From Floridanema aerugineum (lineage in GTDB: Bacteria; Cyanobacteriota; Cyanobacteriia; Cyanobacteriales; Aerosakkonemataceae): a stretch of 64,000 nucleotides of DNA. The stretch lies in NCBI RefSeq assembly GCF_041929345.1, contig NZ_JBHFNQ010000161.1:7866-71865 (forward strand). Direction: 5' to 3'. Positions 34,039 to 42,667 of this stretch are shown piece by piece. The notes under the pieces were generated by a model. That model did not search any database. It was given only the letters and a program-made list of their open reading frames with translations, and had not been told where the DNA came from. The position numbers and the translations under genes are program-made. Numbering within the stretch: the first letter of the stretch is position 1; each line of letters begins with the position of its first letter.

Positions 34039-35352
34039 ATGATTTTACGTCTTACACTCACCAGCCCCAAAACTATAGCTGCTGCCCTTTCTGGCGTAGC
34101 CTTAACCATTGGCTTAGGTGCTTGTGGCCCTTCACAAACCACACCTACAGCTACCGATACTCCGGCTGCTCCTGGCGCTAGTCCAGCGGTAGCACCGGGA
34201 ACACCCACTACGACGACTCCATCCAGACTGGACTTACAGCAAAACGTACTATTATCTGGTGCTGGTGCATCTTTCCCCGCACCCTTGTATCAACGTTGGT
34301 TTGCAGATTTCAACAAAGCCAATCCTAAAGCTAGAATTAATTACCAGTCAGTTGGTAGCGGTGCAGGTGTCCAACAGTTTATCAACGGTACAGTAGACTT
34401 TGGCGCTAGCGATGTCGCCATGAGTGACGAAGAAGTGCAAAAAGCCAAAAATGGCGTACTCATGCTACCAGTAACAGCAGGAGGCATCGTCTTAGCTTAC
34501 AACGTACCTGGTGTACAAACAGGCTTAAAACTACCACGAGATGTTTATGTAGATATCTTTTTGGGGAATATCAAGACTTGGAATGACCCCAAAATTGCCG
34601 CAGCTAACCCAGGCGTAAACTTACCTAACACACCCATCAACGTCGTTTATCGTGCAGATGGTAGCGGCACCACAGGCGTATTCACCAAACATTTAAGTGC
34701 AGTTAGTCCAACTTGGCAATCTAAAGTCGGTGACGGTAAGACTGTATCTTGGCCTGTAGGTACTGGAGCTAAAGGAAACGAAGGCGTAACTGCTCAAATA
34801 GCCCAGACACCAGGCTCAATTGGTTACATTGAATATGGTTACGCCAATCAAAATAAAATCCCCTTCGCCACCTTACAAAATAAAGCAGGCAATTTCGTTA
34901 CTTACAACGACCAAACAGCTTCTAACGCTTTAGACGCAGTAGAACTACCAGAGAACTTACGAGCTTTCATTGCTGACCCAGAGGGAGCAGAATCTTACCC
35001 CATTGTCAGCTATAGCTGGTTGCTAGTTTATCCGAAATATCAAGATCCAGCCAAAGCTAAAACTATGGAAGCAGTAGTAGAATACGCCTTGACTGAAGGA
35101 CAAAGAATTGCTCCGCAGTTAGGTTATATCCCCCTGCCACCGAAAGTTGCTTCTAGAGTTGCTACCGTTGCTCAAGCAATTAGCCCAGATTACAACATTG
35201 CAGTTGCTCCTCCAGCTGGAACTCCTGATACAACCGCTGCTAGTCCAGGTGCAACGACTCCAGGCGCAACTACCACCACTCCCGGTGCCACAACTCCAGA
35301 CACTACCACTACTCCTGGTGCCACAACTCCCTCGCCAGCTACTACTCCTTAG
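34039..35352 (+). CDS. pstS: Phosphate ABC transporter substrate-binding lipoprotein PstS
   Basis: Periplasmic high-affinity phosphate receptor, 437 residues. The signal peptide ends in a lipobox (GLGAC), so it is a lipoprotein. After a Thr/Pro linker the mature domain begins LSGAGASFPAPLYQRW, with phosphate-binding motifs GSGAGVQQF, DFGASD and RADGSGTTG. The C-terminus has a low-complexity tail of TTPGATTP repeats (about 30 residues) not needed for the fold. It begins the pstS-C-A-B cluster; a hairpin follows the stop, consistent with higher expression of the binding protein than of the permease. Confidence 0.95.
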   Translation: MILRLTLTSPKTIAAALSGVALTIGLGACGPSQTTPTATDTPAAPGASPAVAPGTPTTTTPSRLDLQQNVLLSGAGASFPAPLYQRWFADFNKANPKARINYQSVGSGAGVQQFINGTVDFGASDVAMSDEEVQKAKNGVLMLPVTAGGIVLAYNVPGVQTGLKLPRDVYVDIFLGNIKTWNDPKIAAANPGVNLPNTPINVVYRADGSGTTGVFTKHLSAVSPTWQSKVGDGKTVSWPVGTGAKGNEGVTAQIAQTPGSIGYIEYGYANQNKIPFATLQNKAGNFVTYNDQTASNALDAVELPENLRAFIADPEGAESYPIVSYSWLLVYPKYQDPAKAKTMEAVVEYALTEGQRIAPQLGYIPLPPKVASRVATVAQAISPDYNIAVAPPAGTPDTTAASPGATTPGATTTTPGATTPDTTTTPGATTPSPATTP

Positions 35353-35361
35353 TTACAAAAG

Positions 35362-35387
35362 TTACTAGCAAGCACTTTTGCTAGTAA
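35362..35387 (+). terminator. Hairpin between pstS and pstC
   Basis: TTACTAGCAA and TTGCTAGTAA form a perfect 10-bp stem with a 6-base loop just after the pstS stop, with a weak CCTTTT after it. It is probably a partial terminator or mRNA-stabilising structure that limits readthrough to pstC. Confidence 0.6.
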
Positions 35388-35506
35388 AATCCTTTTAAGC
35401 TGAAGGCAATCAAATAGGTGTTAGTAGCATTGCTCAAAAATGCGAAATCAAGTTAAGTTAGTTCTCTCATTTCTCTGTTCTTTATAAATCTTTCGTTAGA
35501 GCAATC

Positions 35507-36463
35507 ATGAGTAGTATTGATGCCAAGAACAATTCTAGTATTTTCCAACCACCTACAGCGTTGGATAAAAGGTTAGATACTGGCTTTGTTTGGTTAACTC
35601 GTTTATTTGCTTTAGGAATTGCAGTTTTATTGCTATGGATAGCATTTCAGGTTGCTAAAGATGCTTTCCCTGCAATTCAAGCTTTTGGATTGGGATTTAT
35701 TTTTCAAAGTGCTTGGAACCCAGTCACAAATCAGTTTGGGGTATTACCGCAAATTTACGGAACCCTAGTTACTTCTTTAATTGCTTTGCTGATAGCTGTG
35801 CCAGTTGGAGTGGGTACAGCAGTAATTTTGAGCGAGAACTTTTTGCCACTTAAAGTTCGTACAATTTTGGTATTTTTGGTAGAACTACTAGCAGCAATTC
35901 CTAGCGTAGTTTATGGAATTTGGGGGATTTTTGTGGTAATTCCCTTGCTGCGAGAAACTCTGGGAGCATGGTTAAATAGTTGGTTTGGTTGGTTTCCTTT
36001 GTTTAGCACTCCTTTAGCAGGTCCCGGTATTTTACCTGCGTCTTTGGTGTTATCAATTATGATTTTACCAATCATTACTGCTATCTCTCGTGATGCTTTA
36101 ACTTCTCTACCTCCTGATTTACGCCAAGCGTCTTTGGGTTTGGGTGCTACTAGATGGGAAACTATTCTCCAAGTGCTGATTCCGGCAGCAATTTCTGGTA
36201 TTGTTGGGGGCGTGATGTTGGCGTTAGGTCGGGCTATGGGAGAAACAATGGCAATCACCATGTTGATTGGTAATGCTAATACGATTAATACTTCTTTGTT
36301 AGCGCCAGGAAATACTATTGCTTCTCTGTTGGCTAGTCAATTTGCGGAAGCCAGCGGTTTGCAAGTTTCAGCTTTACTATATGCAGCTTTAGTGCTGTTT
36401 GTTTTGACTTTGATAGTCAATATTTTAGCTGATTTAGTTGTCCAAAGAGTCAAGCGAATTTAG
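35507..36463 (+). CDS. pstC: Phosphate ABC transporter permease PstC
   Basis: Inner-membrane permease subunit, 318 residues with six helices after a polar N-terminus. The ABC permease loop (EAA-type) reads LPPDLRQASLGLGATRWETI. VGVGTAVILSENFLP and LGRAMGETMAITMLIG are typical of PstC. It is followed by pstA after 38 bases. Confidence 0.93.
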   Translation: MSSIDAKNNSSIFQPPTALDKRLDTGFVWLTRLFALGIAVLLLWIAFQVAKDAFPAIQAFGLGFIFQSAWNPVTNQFGVLPQIYGTLVTSLIALLIAVPVGVGTAVILSENFLPLKVRTILVFLVELLAAIPSVVYGIWGIFVVIPLLRETLGAWLNSWFGWFPLFSTPLAGPGILPASLVLSIMILPIITAISRDALTSLPPDLRQASLGLGATRWETILQVLIPAAISGIVGGVMLALGRAMGETMAITMLIGNANTINTSLLAPGNTIASLLASQFAEASGLQVSALLYAALVLFVLTLIVNILADLVVQRVKRI

Positions 36464-36501
36464 TGAAAGCTGATTGCTGAGTAATGAGAGAGATTTAAAT
36501 T

Positions 36502-37419
36502 ATGAGCCGGAGTTATCCAGAACAAAATTCTTCTTTTGATAGTAGTGGTTTATTACGTGCCAACTTTTCTCCCCGGACTTTGTTTAATAACATTATGACT
36601 GGGGTGGCATTTATGCTGGCGGCTATGGCAATTATACCTTTGTTTGCTGTACTTATTTATGTGACTGTACAAGGTATAAGTAGTATTAGCCCTAGCGTAT
36701 TTGTGGAATTGCCACCGCCGCCAATGGTGGAAGGTGGAGGTTTTGGGAATGCGATTCTGGGCACAATTACTATGGTGGGAATTGGGGCGCTAATTAGTGT
36801 CCCTTTTGGTGTCATGGCATCAATTTATTTGACGGAATTTAGTACCGGAAAAATTTCCCGTTGGGTGAGATTTGCGACTAACATTCTCAGTGGTGTGCCT
36901 TCGATTATTGCTGGGGTGTTTGCTTACGCTGCTGTGGTTTTGACTTTTACGGCTTTGGGTTGGGGTTCCTATTCTCCCATTGCAGGTGGTATTGCTTTGT
37001 CGGTGTTGATGTTGCCGATTATTGTGAGAACTACAGATGAAGCGTTGCAGTTGGTGCCAAAAGATGTGCGCCAAGCTGCTGTAGGTTTGGGGGCAACGAA
37101 ATTTCAAACTGTTTGGGGTGTGGTTTTACCCGCAGCTGTTCCGGCGATTGTGACAGGAACTACATTAGCTGTAGCTCGTGCGGCTGGAGAAACTGCGCCT
37201 TTGCTGTTTACGGCTTTGTTTTCGCAATTTTGGCCGCAATTGTGGCCGCCAGATGCTTTCTTGCAACCAACTGCTTCTTTGGCGGTGTTAGTATATAATT
37301 TTGCGATCGTCCCATTCAAAAATCAACAACAGTTGGCTTGGGCAGCTTCTTTAATTCTGGTGCTGTTGGTGTTAATTACTAGTATCATTACTCGCTATGT
37401 TACCAGTCGGAAAGCTTAA
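36502..37419 (+). CDS. pstA: Phosphate ABC transporter permease PstA
   Basis: Second permease subunit, 305 residues and six helices. It contains VPFGVMASIYLTEF, SGVPSIIAGVFAYA and the EAA-like loop VPKDVRQAAVGLGATKFQT, then ARAAGETAPLLFTAL. It pairs with PstC to form the phosphate channel. A 328-base spacer separates it from pstB. Confidence 0.93.
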   Translation: MSRSYPEQNSSFDSSGLLRANFSPRTLFNNIMTGVAFMLAAMAIIPLFAVLIYVTVQGISSISPSVFVELPPPPMVEGGGFGNAILGTITMVGIGALISVPFGVMASIYLTEFSTGKISRWVRFATNILSGVPSIIAGVFAYAAVVLTFTALGWGSYSPIAGGIALSVLMLPIIVRTTDEALQLVPKDVRQAAVGLGATKFQTVWGVVLPAAVPAIVTGTTLAVARAAGETAPLLFTALFSQFWPQLWPPDAFLQPTASLAVLVYNFAIVPFKNQQQLAWAASLILVLLVLITSIITRYVTSRKA

Positions 37420-37747
37420 GACAAATATATTTTATCGGCTAGGCAATGACAGCTAGGAGGAAACAGAGCCAAAACAAAATGTTCCCTTATAAGGGTAAGA
37501 TTAATGATAGGTGTCGGTAATCTGCCAAAAGATGTAGGTGAAGAAAGTCTCAGTTAAGTGAGGACAAGTAAAAACTCCCCAAAAACACTCTGCGTTATAG
37601 TTTTAGCTTCTTTGCTGACGAGTAGACAAGAGGCATAGTTAAAAAATAAATATTCATTGCTGGGGAAAGAAAAAGTGCAGAGTGAATTAATCCAAAGAGC
37701 AGCAAAAAATAGTATTTTACAAATTTCAAAAACCAAAATAGGTGTAT
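37420..37747. other. pstA-pstB spacer
   Basis: Holds a small hairpin CCCTTATAAGGG near 37484-37495. No small gene is credible. A separate pstB promoter is possible but not evident. Confidence 0.4.
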
Positions 37748-38566
37748 ATGCGTCCTAATCCAAAAACCAATCCCGAAATCGTTAAATCTACTGACAGTGT
37801 TTTTCAGGTGCGTAATGCCAATATTTACTATGGCAACTTCTTAGCAGTGCGGGATGTCGTGATGGATATTCCCAGGAATCAAATTACGGCTTTTATTGGC
37901 CCTTCTGGTTGTGGTAAAAGTACTTTGCTGCGCTGTTTTAATCGACTGAATGATTTAATTGATAGTTTCCGCTTGGAAGGAGCTATTAGTTACAATGGCA
38001 GGAATCTTTACGATAAAAATATTGACCCTGTAGAAGTGCGTCGTCGGATTGGAATGGTGTTTCAAAAAGCTAACCCTTTCCCGAAATCAATTTATGACAA
38101 TATTGCCTTTGGGCCTCGCTTGAACAAATATAAAGGTGATATGGATGAGTTGGTGGAACGATCGCTCAGAGGTGCCGCTTTGTGGGATGAAGTTAAAGAT
38201 AAACTCAGACAAAGTGGGTTATCTTTATCTGGTGGTCAACAACAACGCTTGTGTATTGCTCGTGCGATCGCAGTTCAACCAGAAGTTATTCTAATGGATG
38301 AACCTTGCTCGGCGCTTGACCCGATTTCTACCCTACGGGTTGAAGATTTGCTCCATGAATTAAAACAGCAATATACGATCATTATTGTTACACATAATAT
38401 GCAGCAAGCATCACGGGTGAGCGATCGGACTGCGTTTTTTAATGTGCAACTTTCCGAAAAAGGTGGACGCACAGGTTATTTAGTTGAGTATGACAACACC
38501 GAATCCATTTTCCAAAGTCCCAAAGAAGAATCTACTCGCGAGTATGTAAGTGGACGCTTCGGTTAA
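37748..38566 (+). CDS. pstB: Phosphate ABC transporter ATP-binding protein PstB
   Basis: Cytoplasmic ATPase energising phosphate import, about 272 residues. Walker A is GPSGCGKST, the Q-loop lies in GMVFQKANPFP, the ABC signature is LSGGQQQR, Walker B is VILMDEPCSALDP and the switch His is in VTHNMQQA. The ATG at 37748 is chosen over the GTG at 37742. Last gene of the pst cluster; no phoU follows in the window. Confidence 0.94.
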   Translation: MRPNPKTNPEIVKSTDSVFQVRNANIYYGNFLAVRDVVMDIPRNQITAFIGPSGCGKSTLLRCFNRLNDLIDSFRLEGAISYNGRNLYDKNIDPVEVRRRIGMVFQKANPFPKSIYDNIAFGPRLNKYKGDMDELVERSLRGAALWDEVKDKLRQSGLSLSGGQQQRLCIARAIAVQPEVILMDEPCSALDPISTLRVEDLLHELKQQYTIIIVTHNMQQASRVSDRTAFFNVQLSEKGGRTGYLVEYDNTESIFQSPKEESTREYVSGRFG

Positions 38567-38593
38567 TTCTTTCCAAGCAGAAGACAAAATTTG

Positions 38594-38839
38594 TACGTTG
38601 TTGGGCTTTAGCCCTCGTATTCATTAGACATCTCCAGAAATTAAAAGTGCGTTAGTAGGGGCGAAGCATTCGGAGCAGAAAATCTAGGGTTTGAGTCATA
38701 AATTCTCCCCCGAATGCTTCGCCCCTACTCAAAACCCGAGCAGTATTGGAACCCTTGTAGAGACGTTTCATGAAACGTCTCTACATTGTTTTTTGGAGAT
38801 GCCTATTGGGAATAAGAGGGCTAAAGCCCAACAACGTAC
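38594..38839. repeat. Nested inverted-repeat composite element
   Basis: Four layers can be read from outside in. GTACGTTGTTGGGCTTTAGC and its complement are the outermost arms (about 38594-38617 and 38816-38839). AGACATCTCC and GGAGATGCCT are inner ends (38626 and 38804). Inside these lie, side by side, a GTAGGGGCGAAGCATTCGG hairpin (38655-38728) and a 30-bp GTAGAGACGTTT palindrome (38756-38785). Each layer has relatives elsewhere in the window, so elements have inserted into elements. It fills most of the 355-base pstB-psb27 spacer. Confidence 0.85.
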
Positions 38840-38921
38840 TTGGGTAAGTGGGAAAATTTTGAGTCGAAGTACTCATTTCAGGATAGGATGGGACATAGCT
38901 AATCAGATCTGAAAAAGGCTT

Positions 38922-39317
38922 ATGAAGCGTTATTTGTCCCGTCTGTTCGCCCTACTTTTAGTTGTTACCATTGGTTTGGTAGGTTGTTCAAAACCATCAG
39001 GTTTAACTGGTAAATATAGTCAAGATACCTTGGATGTAGTGGCTAGTTTGCGAAATGCGATCGAACTACCCAATGATGCACCAGAAAAAGCAGCCGCGCA
39101 AACTGACGCAAGGAAAAAAATCAATGATTTTGCTGCACTTTACTGGCGGGATAGCTCTTTGAAAAGTCTACGCTCTTTTACCACAATGCGAACTGCATTA
39201 AACGCTTTGGGTTCACACTACGCATCATACCCCAATCGTCCGGTTCCTGAAAAGTTGAAAAAGCGTTTAGAAGTCGAGTTTAAACAAATCGAAACAGCAA
39301 TAAATCAAGGAGCCTAA
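38922..39317 (+). CDS. psb27: Photosystem II assembly lipoprotein Psb27
   Basis: Lumenal lipoprotein that binds CP43 in assembly intermediates and keeps the manganese cluster from assembling too early. 131 residues. The signal peptide ends in lipobox LVGC (Cys about residue 22). The mature four-helix bundle shows LTGKYSQDTLDVVASLR, ARKKINDFAALYWRD and the strongly conserved SFTTMRTALNALGSHYASYP with RPVPEKLKKRL. AAAAGG precedes the ATG. Monocistronic. Confidence 0.93.
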   Translation: MKRYLSRLFALLLVVTIGLVGCSKPSGLTGKYSQDTLDVVASLRNAIELPNDAPEKAAAQTDARKKINDFAALYWRDSSLKSLRSFTTMRTALNALGSHYASYPNRPVPEKLKKRLEVEFKQIETAINQGA

Positions 39318-39327
39318 AATCTCTTTT

Positions 39328-39390
39328 GTTTGTTGTAGCGACTTTAGTCGTGCATTCCTCAATCAAAGGACTAAAGTCCTCACAACGAAC
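39328..39390. repeat. Inverted repeat family GACTTTAGTC
   Basis: Arms GTTTGTTGT and ACAACGAAC enclose GCGACTTTAGTCGTGC and AGGACTAAAGTCCT. It is a shorter sister of the element at 28647-28743. It starts 11 bases after the psb27 stop. Confidence 0.8.
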
Positions 39391-39399
39391 AGATTTTTC

Positions 39400-39466
39400 C
39401 AAAAAAAAGAATTCTAGAAACTTAGCTGGAGAAATCTCCCCAACTGAGTTTCTGAATTCTATTTTT
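39400..39466. terminator. Bidirectional terminator, psb27 / adenosine deaminase
   Basis: A long stem made of AGAATTCTAGAAAC... and ...GTTTCTGAATTCT (39408-39460) with an A-tract before and ATTTTT after, between convergent genes. It has the form of a factor-independent terminator for both strands. Confidence 0.75.
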
Positions 39467-39487
39467 CGGGTAAAATTTTACCTAGCT

Positions 39488-40558
39488 TTAGTTTCTATTG
39501 ATTAATTGCAATTCATTCAAATCCACATCTGCCAAATCTGAGGTTGCGGATTGAAACAGTCCGTTTAATAATAGGGCTGGTGGCTGTTCGTAAGGCCAAG
39601 CAAAGGCATGACGGAAAGAGGCATTTTGACAAGCTTGCAATTCCTCAAAACCGATGATGTCGTAGGTTAGCAAGTTTTCATATTCAAAGGGTAAACGGAC
39701 ATTATGTAAACCTGCGTTATCGGTACAAATGGCGATGTCTACACCGGCGGCGAAACAGCGATCGAAAACTACTTTGAGTTGACGAATATCTTCTAAGTTG
39801 CCAGTTTTTAAGTAAGTAGTGGGACAAACTTCCAAACAAGTACCCGCACTTGCTAACTCACCGAGAAGTTCGGGATATTGTAGGGGAATTTGAATTCCAT
39901 GTCCGATTCGCATTAAATAAGGTAAAAGTTCGGGATAACAACCTTCTTTTGTTTCGTAAAGGTGTCCAGTGGTGTTTAAACCGAGCGATCGCGCATAAGC
40001 GTATAATTCGATAAACTCGTCTAAGCGATCGGCATAATGAGCATCGCCACCTGCTAGATCGATCGCACAAACATATTGCCGTTTTTGTGCTGCTAATTCT
40101 ACGATCGCCTTATTCACCTCATAAGGAAGTCGCGAGTGCATACACAAAATTTGACTTGTGACGATCGGATACTCCTTCACCTGACTGGCGATACCTACAA
40201 TATCGACAATTTCAGCCATTTGATCGATTCTTTGAGTTTGGCCCAGTTTGTCAGAAGTTCGCAAAAAAGGAGTATAACGTAACTCTAAATAAGCCAGATT
40301 TTCAAAAACATAAGCGCCCCGAATCAGGCGATAAATAAAGTATGGTAAAGTTTGGGTAGTTTGTACACCTTCAACCAGAGTATGCAATTCCAAATACTCA
40401 TCCAACGTATTCCGAGGTTTAGTGTAAAACTCTTCAAATTCAGGATATTCAGGAAAGCGATTCGCTAAATCAGCATCGCTGCGGTGGAAATAGCGCCAGA
40501 GAACGCGGGGGACGACCGATCCGCCTAAGTGACGGTGTAATTCTGCATATAAAGCCAC
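39488..40558 (-). CDS. Adenosine deaminase family protein
   Basis: Amidohydrolase-fold nucleoside deaminase, about 356 residues. Metal ligands are in ELHRHLGGS (HxH), GHLYETKEG, MRIGHGIQI and CTDNAG. The substitution pattern differs from classical Add (HAGE is GHLYE, and the final DD pair is DN), so the substrate may not be adenosine. An upstream in-frame region to 40621 would add a hydrophobic leader, but the GTG at 40558 with AGAGG upstream gives the expected ALYAELHRHLGG start and is preferred. It stands alone. Confidence 0.82.
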   Translation of the reverse strand: MALYAELHRHLGGSVVPRVLWRYFHRSDADLANRFPEYPEFEEFYTKPRNTLDEYLELHTLVEGVQTTQTLPYFIYRLIRGAYVFENLAYLELRYTPFLRTSDKLGQTQRIDQMAEIVDIVGIASQVKEYPIVTSQILCMHSRLPYEVNKAIVELAAQKRQYVCAIDLAGGDAHYADRLDEFIELYAYARSLGLNTTGHLYETKEGCYPELLPYLMRIGHGIQIPLQYPELLGELASAGTCLEVCPTTYLKTGNLEDIRQLKVVFDRCFAAGVDIAICTDNAGLHNVRLPFEYENLLTYDIIGFEELQACQNASFRHAFAWPYEQPPALLLNGLFQSATSDLADVDLNELQLINRN

Positions 40559-40709
40559 AAGAACCTCTTTTTTCCGAATATAGATGACATAGAATCTAGT
40601 TATTATTCCAATTATTAACAAATATTTCGGATTTGACCGGGGAATAAGCAGTATTTTTACGGTTAATTAGAAAATCGAGTAATAATACCTAGAAAAACTT
40701 TACACTGCA

Positions 40710-41099
40710 ATGGACATTATCGAAATTTTGCGCCAAGACTACCAAAAATTTCCCTTAGACCAAACCTACAGTATTTACGCCGAAGACGTTTACTTCCAAG
40801 ATCCGATGAATAAATTTCGGGGTATCCAGAGGTATCAGCAAATGATTGGCTTTATCCGCACTTGGTTTATTCACCCGCAACTGGATTTACATGAGATTAG
40901 TCGTAAGGGAGATGCGATCGAGACTCGTTGGAGGTTAAGCTGGAATACTCCATTACCTTGGAAACCTCGGATTAGCATTTCTGGGTGGAGTGAGTTAAAG
41001 CTGAATTCTGATGGTTTAATAGTTTCTCACATTGATTATTGGAACTGTTCGCGGTTGGATGTCCTCAAACAGCACCTATTTCCGCCGAGTACTCCATAA
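40710..41099 (+). CDS. DUF2358 (SnoaL-like) protein
   Basis: 129 residues with an NTF2-like fold predicted from FPLDQTYSIYAEDVYFQDPMNK, FRGIQRYQQMIGFIR and the strand-rich end SELKLNSDGLIVSHIDYWNCSRLD. DUF2358 proteins occur in cyanobacteria and plastids and have no assigned function. A GTAGGGTGCGTCAG repeat begins two bases after the stop. Confidence 0.75.
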   Translation: MDIIEILRQDYQKFPLDQTYSIYAEDVYFQDPMNKFRGIQRYQQMIGFIRTWFIHPQLDLHEISRKGDAIETRWRLSWNTPLPWKPRISISGWSELKLNSDGLIVSHIDYWNCSRLDVLKQHLFPPSTP

Positions 41100-41100
41100 A

Positions 41101-41165
41101 GTAGGGTGCGTCAGAAGCGAAAACTCTGATTTTGTCCATCAGATTTATGGTCTGACGCACCCTAC
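41101..41165. repeat. GTAGGGTGCGTCAGA inverted-repeat element
   Basis: 65 bp with ends GTAGGGTGCGTCAGA and TCTGACGCACCCTAC (one-base offset). A second copy lies at 42479-42541, so the ArsA-type ATPase gene is bracketed by two copies. No coding capacity. Confidence 0.85.
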
Positions 41166-41239
41166 AATTACAACTATTTCCGCAAAATAACCGATAGAGT
41201 AAATAAATGTAAACTATTCTCAGGCAACAGAGGAAAATT

Positions 41240-42421
41240 ATGCGTTTAATTCTCATGACTGGAAAGGGAGGCGTGGGAAAAACCTCCGTCGCCGCTGCTA
41301 CTGGACTGCGTTGTGCTGAACTCGGCTATCGGACTCTAGTGTTAAGTACCGATCCGGCGCACTCCTTAGCAGATAGCTTTGATATGGAATTAGCACATGA
41401 GCCCAAAGCAGTGCGTCCTAATTTATGGGGTGCGGAACTGGATGCTTTAGTGGAGTTGGAACAAAACTGGGGTGCGGTGAAGCGCTACATCACTCACGTT
41501 TTACAAGCGCGGGGTTTGGAGGGAGTGCAGGCGGAAGAATTGGCGATTTTACCGGGAATGGATGAAATTTTCGGTTTGGTGAGAATGAAACGCCACTACG
41601 ACGAGGGAGAGTACGACGTTCTAATTATTGATTCTGCACCCACTGGAACTGCGCTGCGGTTACTCAGCCTACCGGAAGTTAGCGGCTGGTATATGCGCCG
41701 TTTTTACAAGCCGTTGCAGGGGATTTCAGTTGCACTCAGACCTTTGGTTGAGCCAATTTTTCGCCCGATCGCAGGCTTTTCTTTGCCTGATAAGGAAGTA
41801 ATGGACGCGCCCTACGAGTTTTATCAGCAAATCGAAGCACTAGAAAAAATCTTAGTTGATAATAGCCAAACTTCTGTACGCTTAGTCACAAATCCCGAAA
41901 AAATGGTGATTAAGGAATCCTTACGTGCCCATGCTTACTTAAGTTTGTACAATGTTTCTACAGATTTAATAGTTGCTAATCGCATTCTTCCAGGGGAAAT
42001 TCAAGATCCATTCTTCCAAAAGTGGAAGGACAATCAGCAGCAGTATCGTCAAGAAATCCACGAAAATTTCCATCCTTTACCTGTGAAAGAAGTGCCGCTA
42101 TTTTCCGAGGAAATGTGCGGTTTAGCTGCTTTGGAAAGATTGAAAGATACCTTGTATAAAGATGAAGATCCAACGCAGGTTTATTACCGGGAAACAACGG
42201 TTAAAGTTATTCAAGACCGCAATCAATATACTTTAGAATTGTATTTGCCTGGAATTGCCAAAGACCAAGTTCAATTAAGTAAAACAGGAGATGAATTAAA
42301 TATCCGCATTGGTAATCATCGTCGCAATTTAGTTTTACCTCAAGCTTTAGCAACTTTGCAACCTGCTGGGGCGAAAATGGAGGAGGATTATCTGAAAATT
42401 AAATTCGCGGATGCAGCTTAG
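41240..42421 (+). CDS. ArsA/Get3-type ATPase with C-terminal HSP20-like domain
   Basis: P-loop ATPase of the ArsA/Get3 family, 393 residues. The deviant Walker A GKGGVGKT is at residues 8-15, with STDPAHSLADSFD as switch I and LIIDSAPTGTALRLLSLPE as switch II. The last ~85 residues form an alpha-crystallin-like domain (YTLELYLPGIAKDQVQL...LVLPQAL), a combination usual in cyanobacteria. No arsenic genes are nearby, so arsenite export is unlikely; targeting of membrane proteins is possible but unproven. Its final codons are duplicated downstream (see repeat at 42389). Confidence 0.88.
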   Translation: MRLILMTGKGGVGKTSVAAATGLRCAELGYRTLVLSTDPAHSLADSFDMELAHEPKAVRPNLWGAELDALVELEQNWGAVKRYITHVLQARGLEGVQAEELAILPGMDEIFGLVRMKRHYDEGEYDVLIIDSAPTGTALRLLSLPEVSGWYMRRFYKPLQGISVALRPLVEPIFRPIAGFSLPDKEVMDAPYEFYQQIEALEKILVDNSQTSVRLVTNPEKMVIKESLRAHAYLSLYNVSTDLIVANRILPGEIQDPFFQKWKDNQQQYRQEIHENFHPLPVKEVPLFSEEMCGLAALERLKDTLYKDEDPTQVYYRETTVKVIQDRNQYTLELYLPGIAKDQVQLSKTGDELNIRIGNHRRNLVLPQALATLQPAGAKMEEDYLKIKFADAA

Positions 42422-42608
42422 TTGCTTATAGAAGTTCTACTTGTTTCGTGAACATGGGTTAAAAAAAAGGCACGATTAGTAGGGTGCGTCAGACCTAAAT
42501 TCGATCGAAATATCAACGTTTGAGCTTCTGACGCACCCTACAACTATCTGAAAATTAAATTCGCGGATGCAGCTTAGTTGCTGATAGAAATCCTATTTGA
42601 TTTGTGAA
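42389..42608. repeat. Duplicated arsA-like gene end flanking a GTAGGGTGCG element
   Basis: Bases 42389-42452 and 42545-42608 are direct repeats 156 bases apart. The first 38 bases, including the last 11 codons and stop, are identical; the remainder is partly diverged. Between them is the 63-bp GTAGGGTGCGTCAGA element (42479-42541), in family with 41101-41165. Confidence 0.88.
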
Positions 42609-42613
42609 AGAGG

Positions 42614-42638
42614 TTTTTTTGAACGCGGTTCAAAAAAA
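42614..42638. terminator. Bidirectional terminator
   Basis: TTTTTTTGAAC, GCG, GTTCAAAAAAA: an 11-bp stem with T and A tracts on both sides, between convergent genes (ATPase forward, hybrid kinase reverse). Good match to a two-way intrinsic terminator. Confidence 0.7.
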
Positions 42639-42667
42639 ATAACGATCGCCTATCAACAAATTAATTA

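Noticed and set aside
41240..42421. Arsenite efflux ATPase assignment
   Set aside because: ArsA fold is present, but no arsB, arsR or arsC is nearby and the HSP20-like tail is typical of the cyanobacterial Get3-like group.
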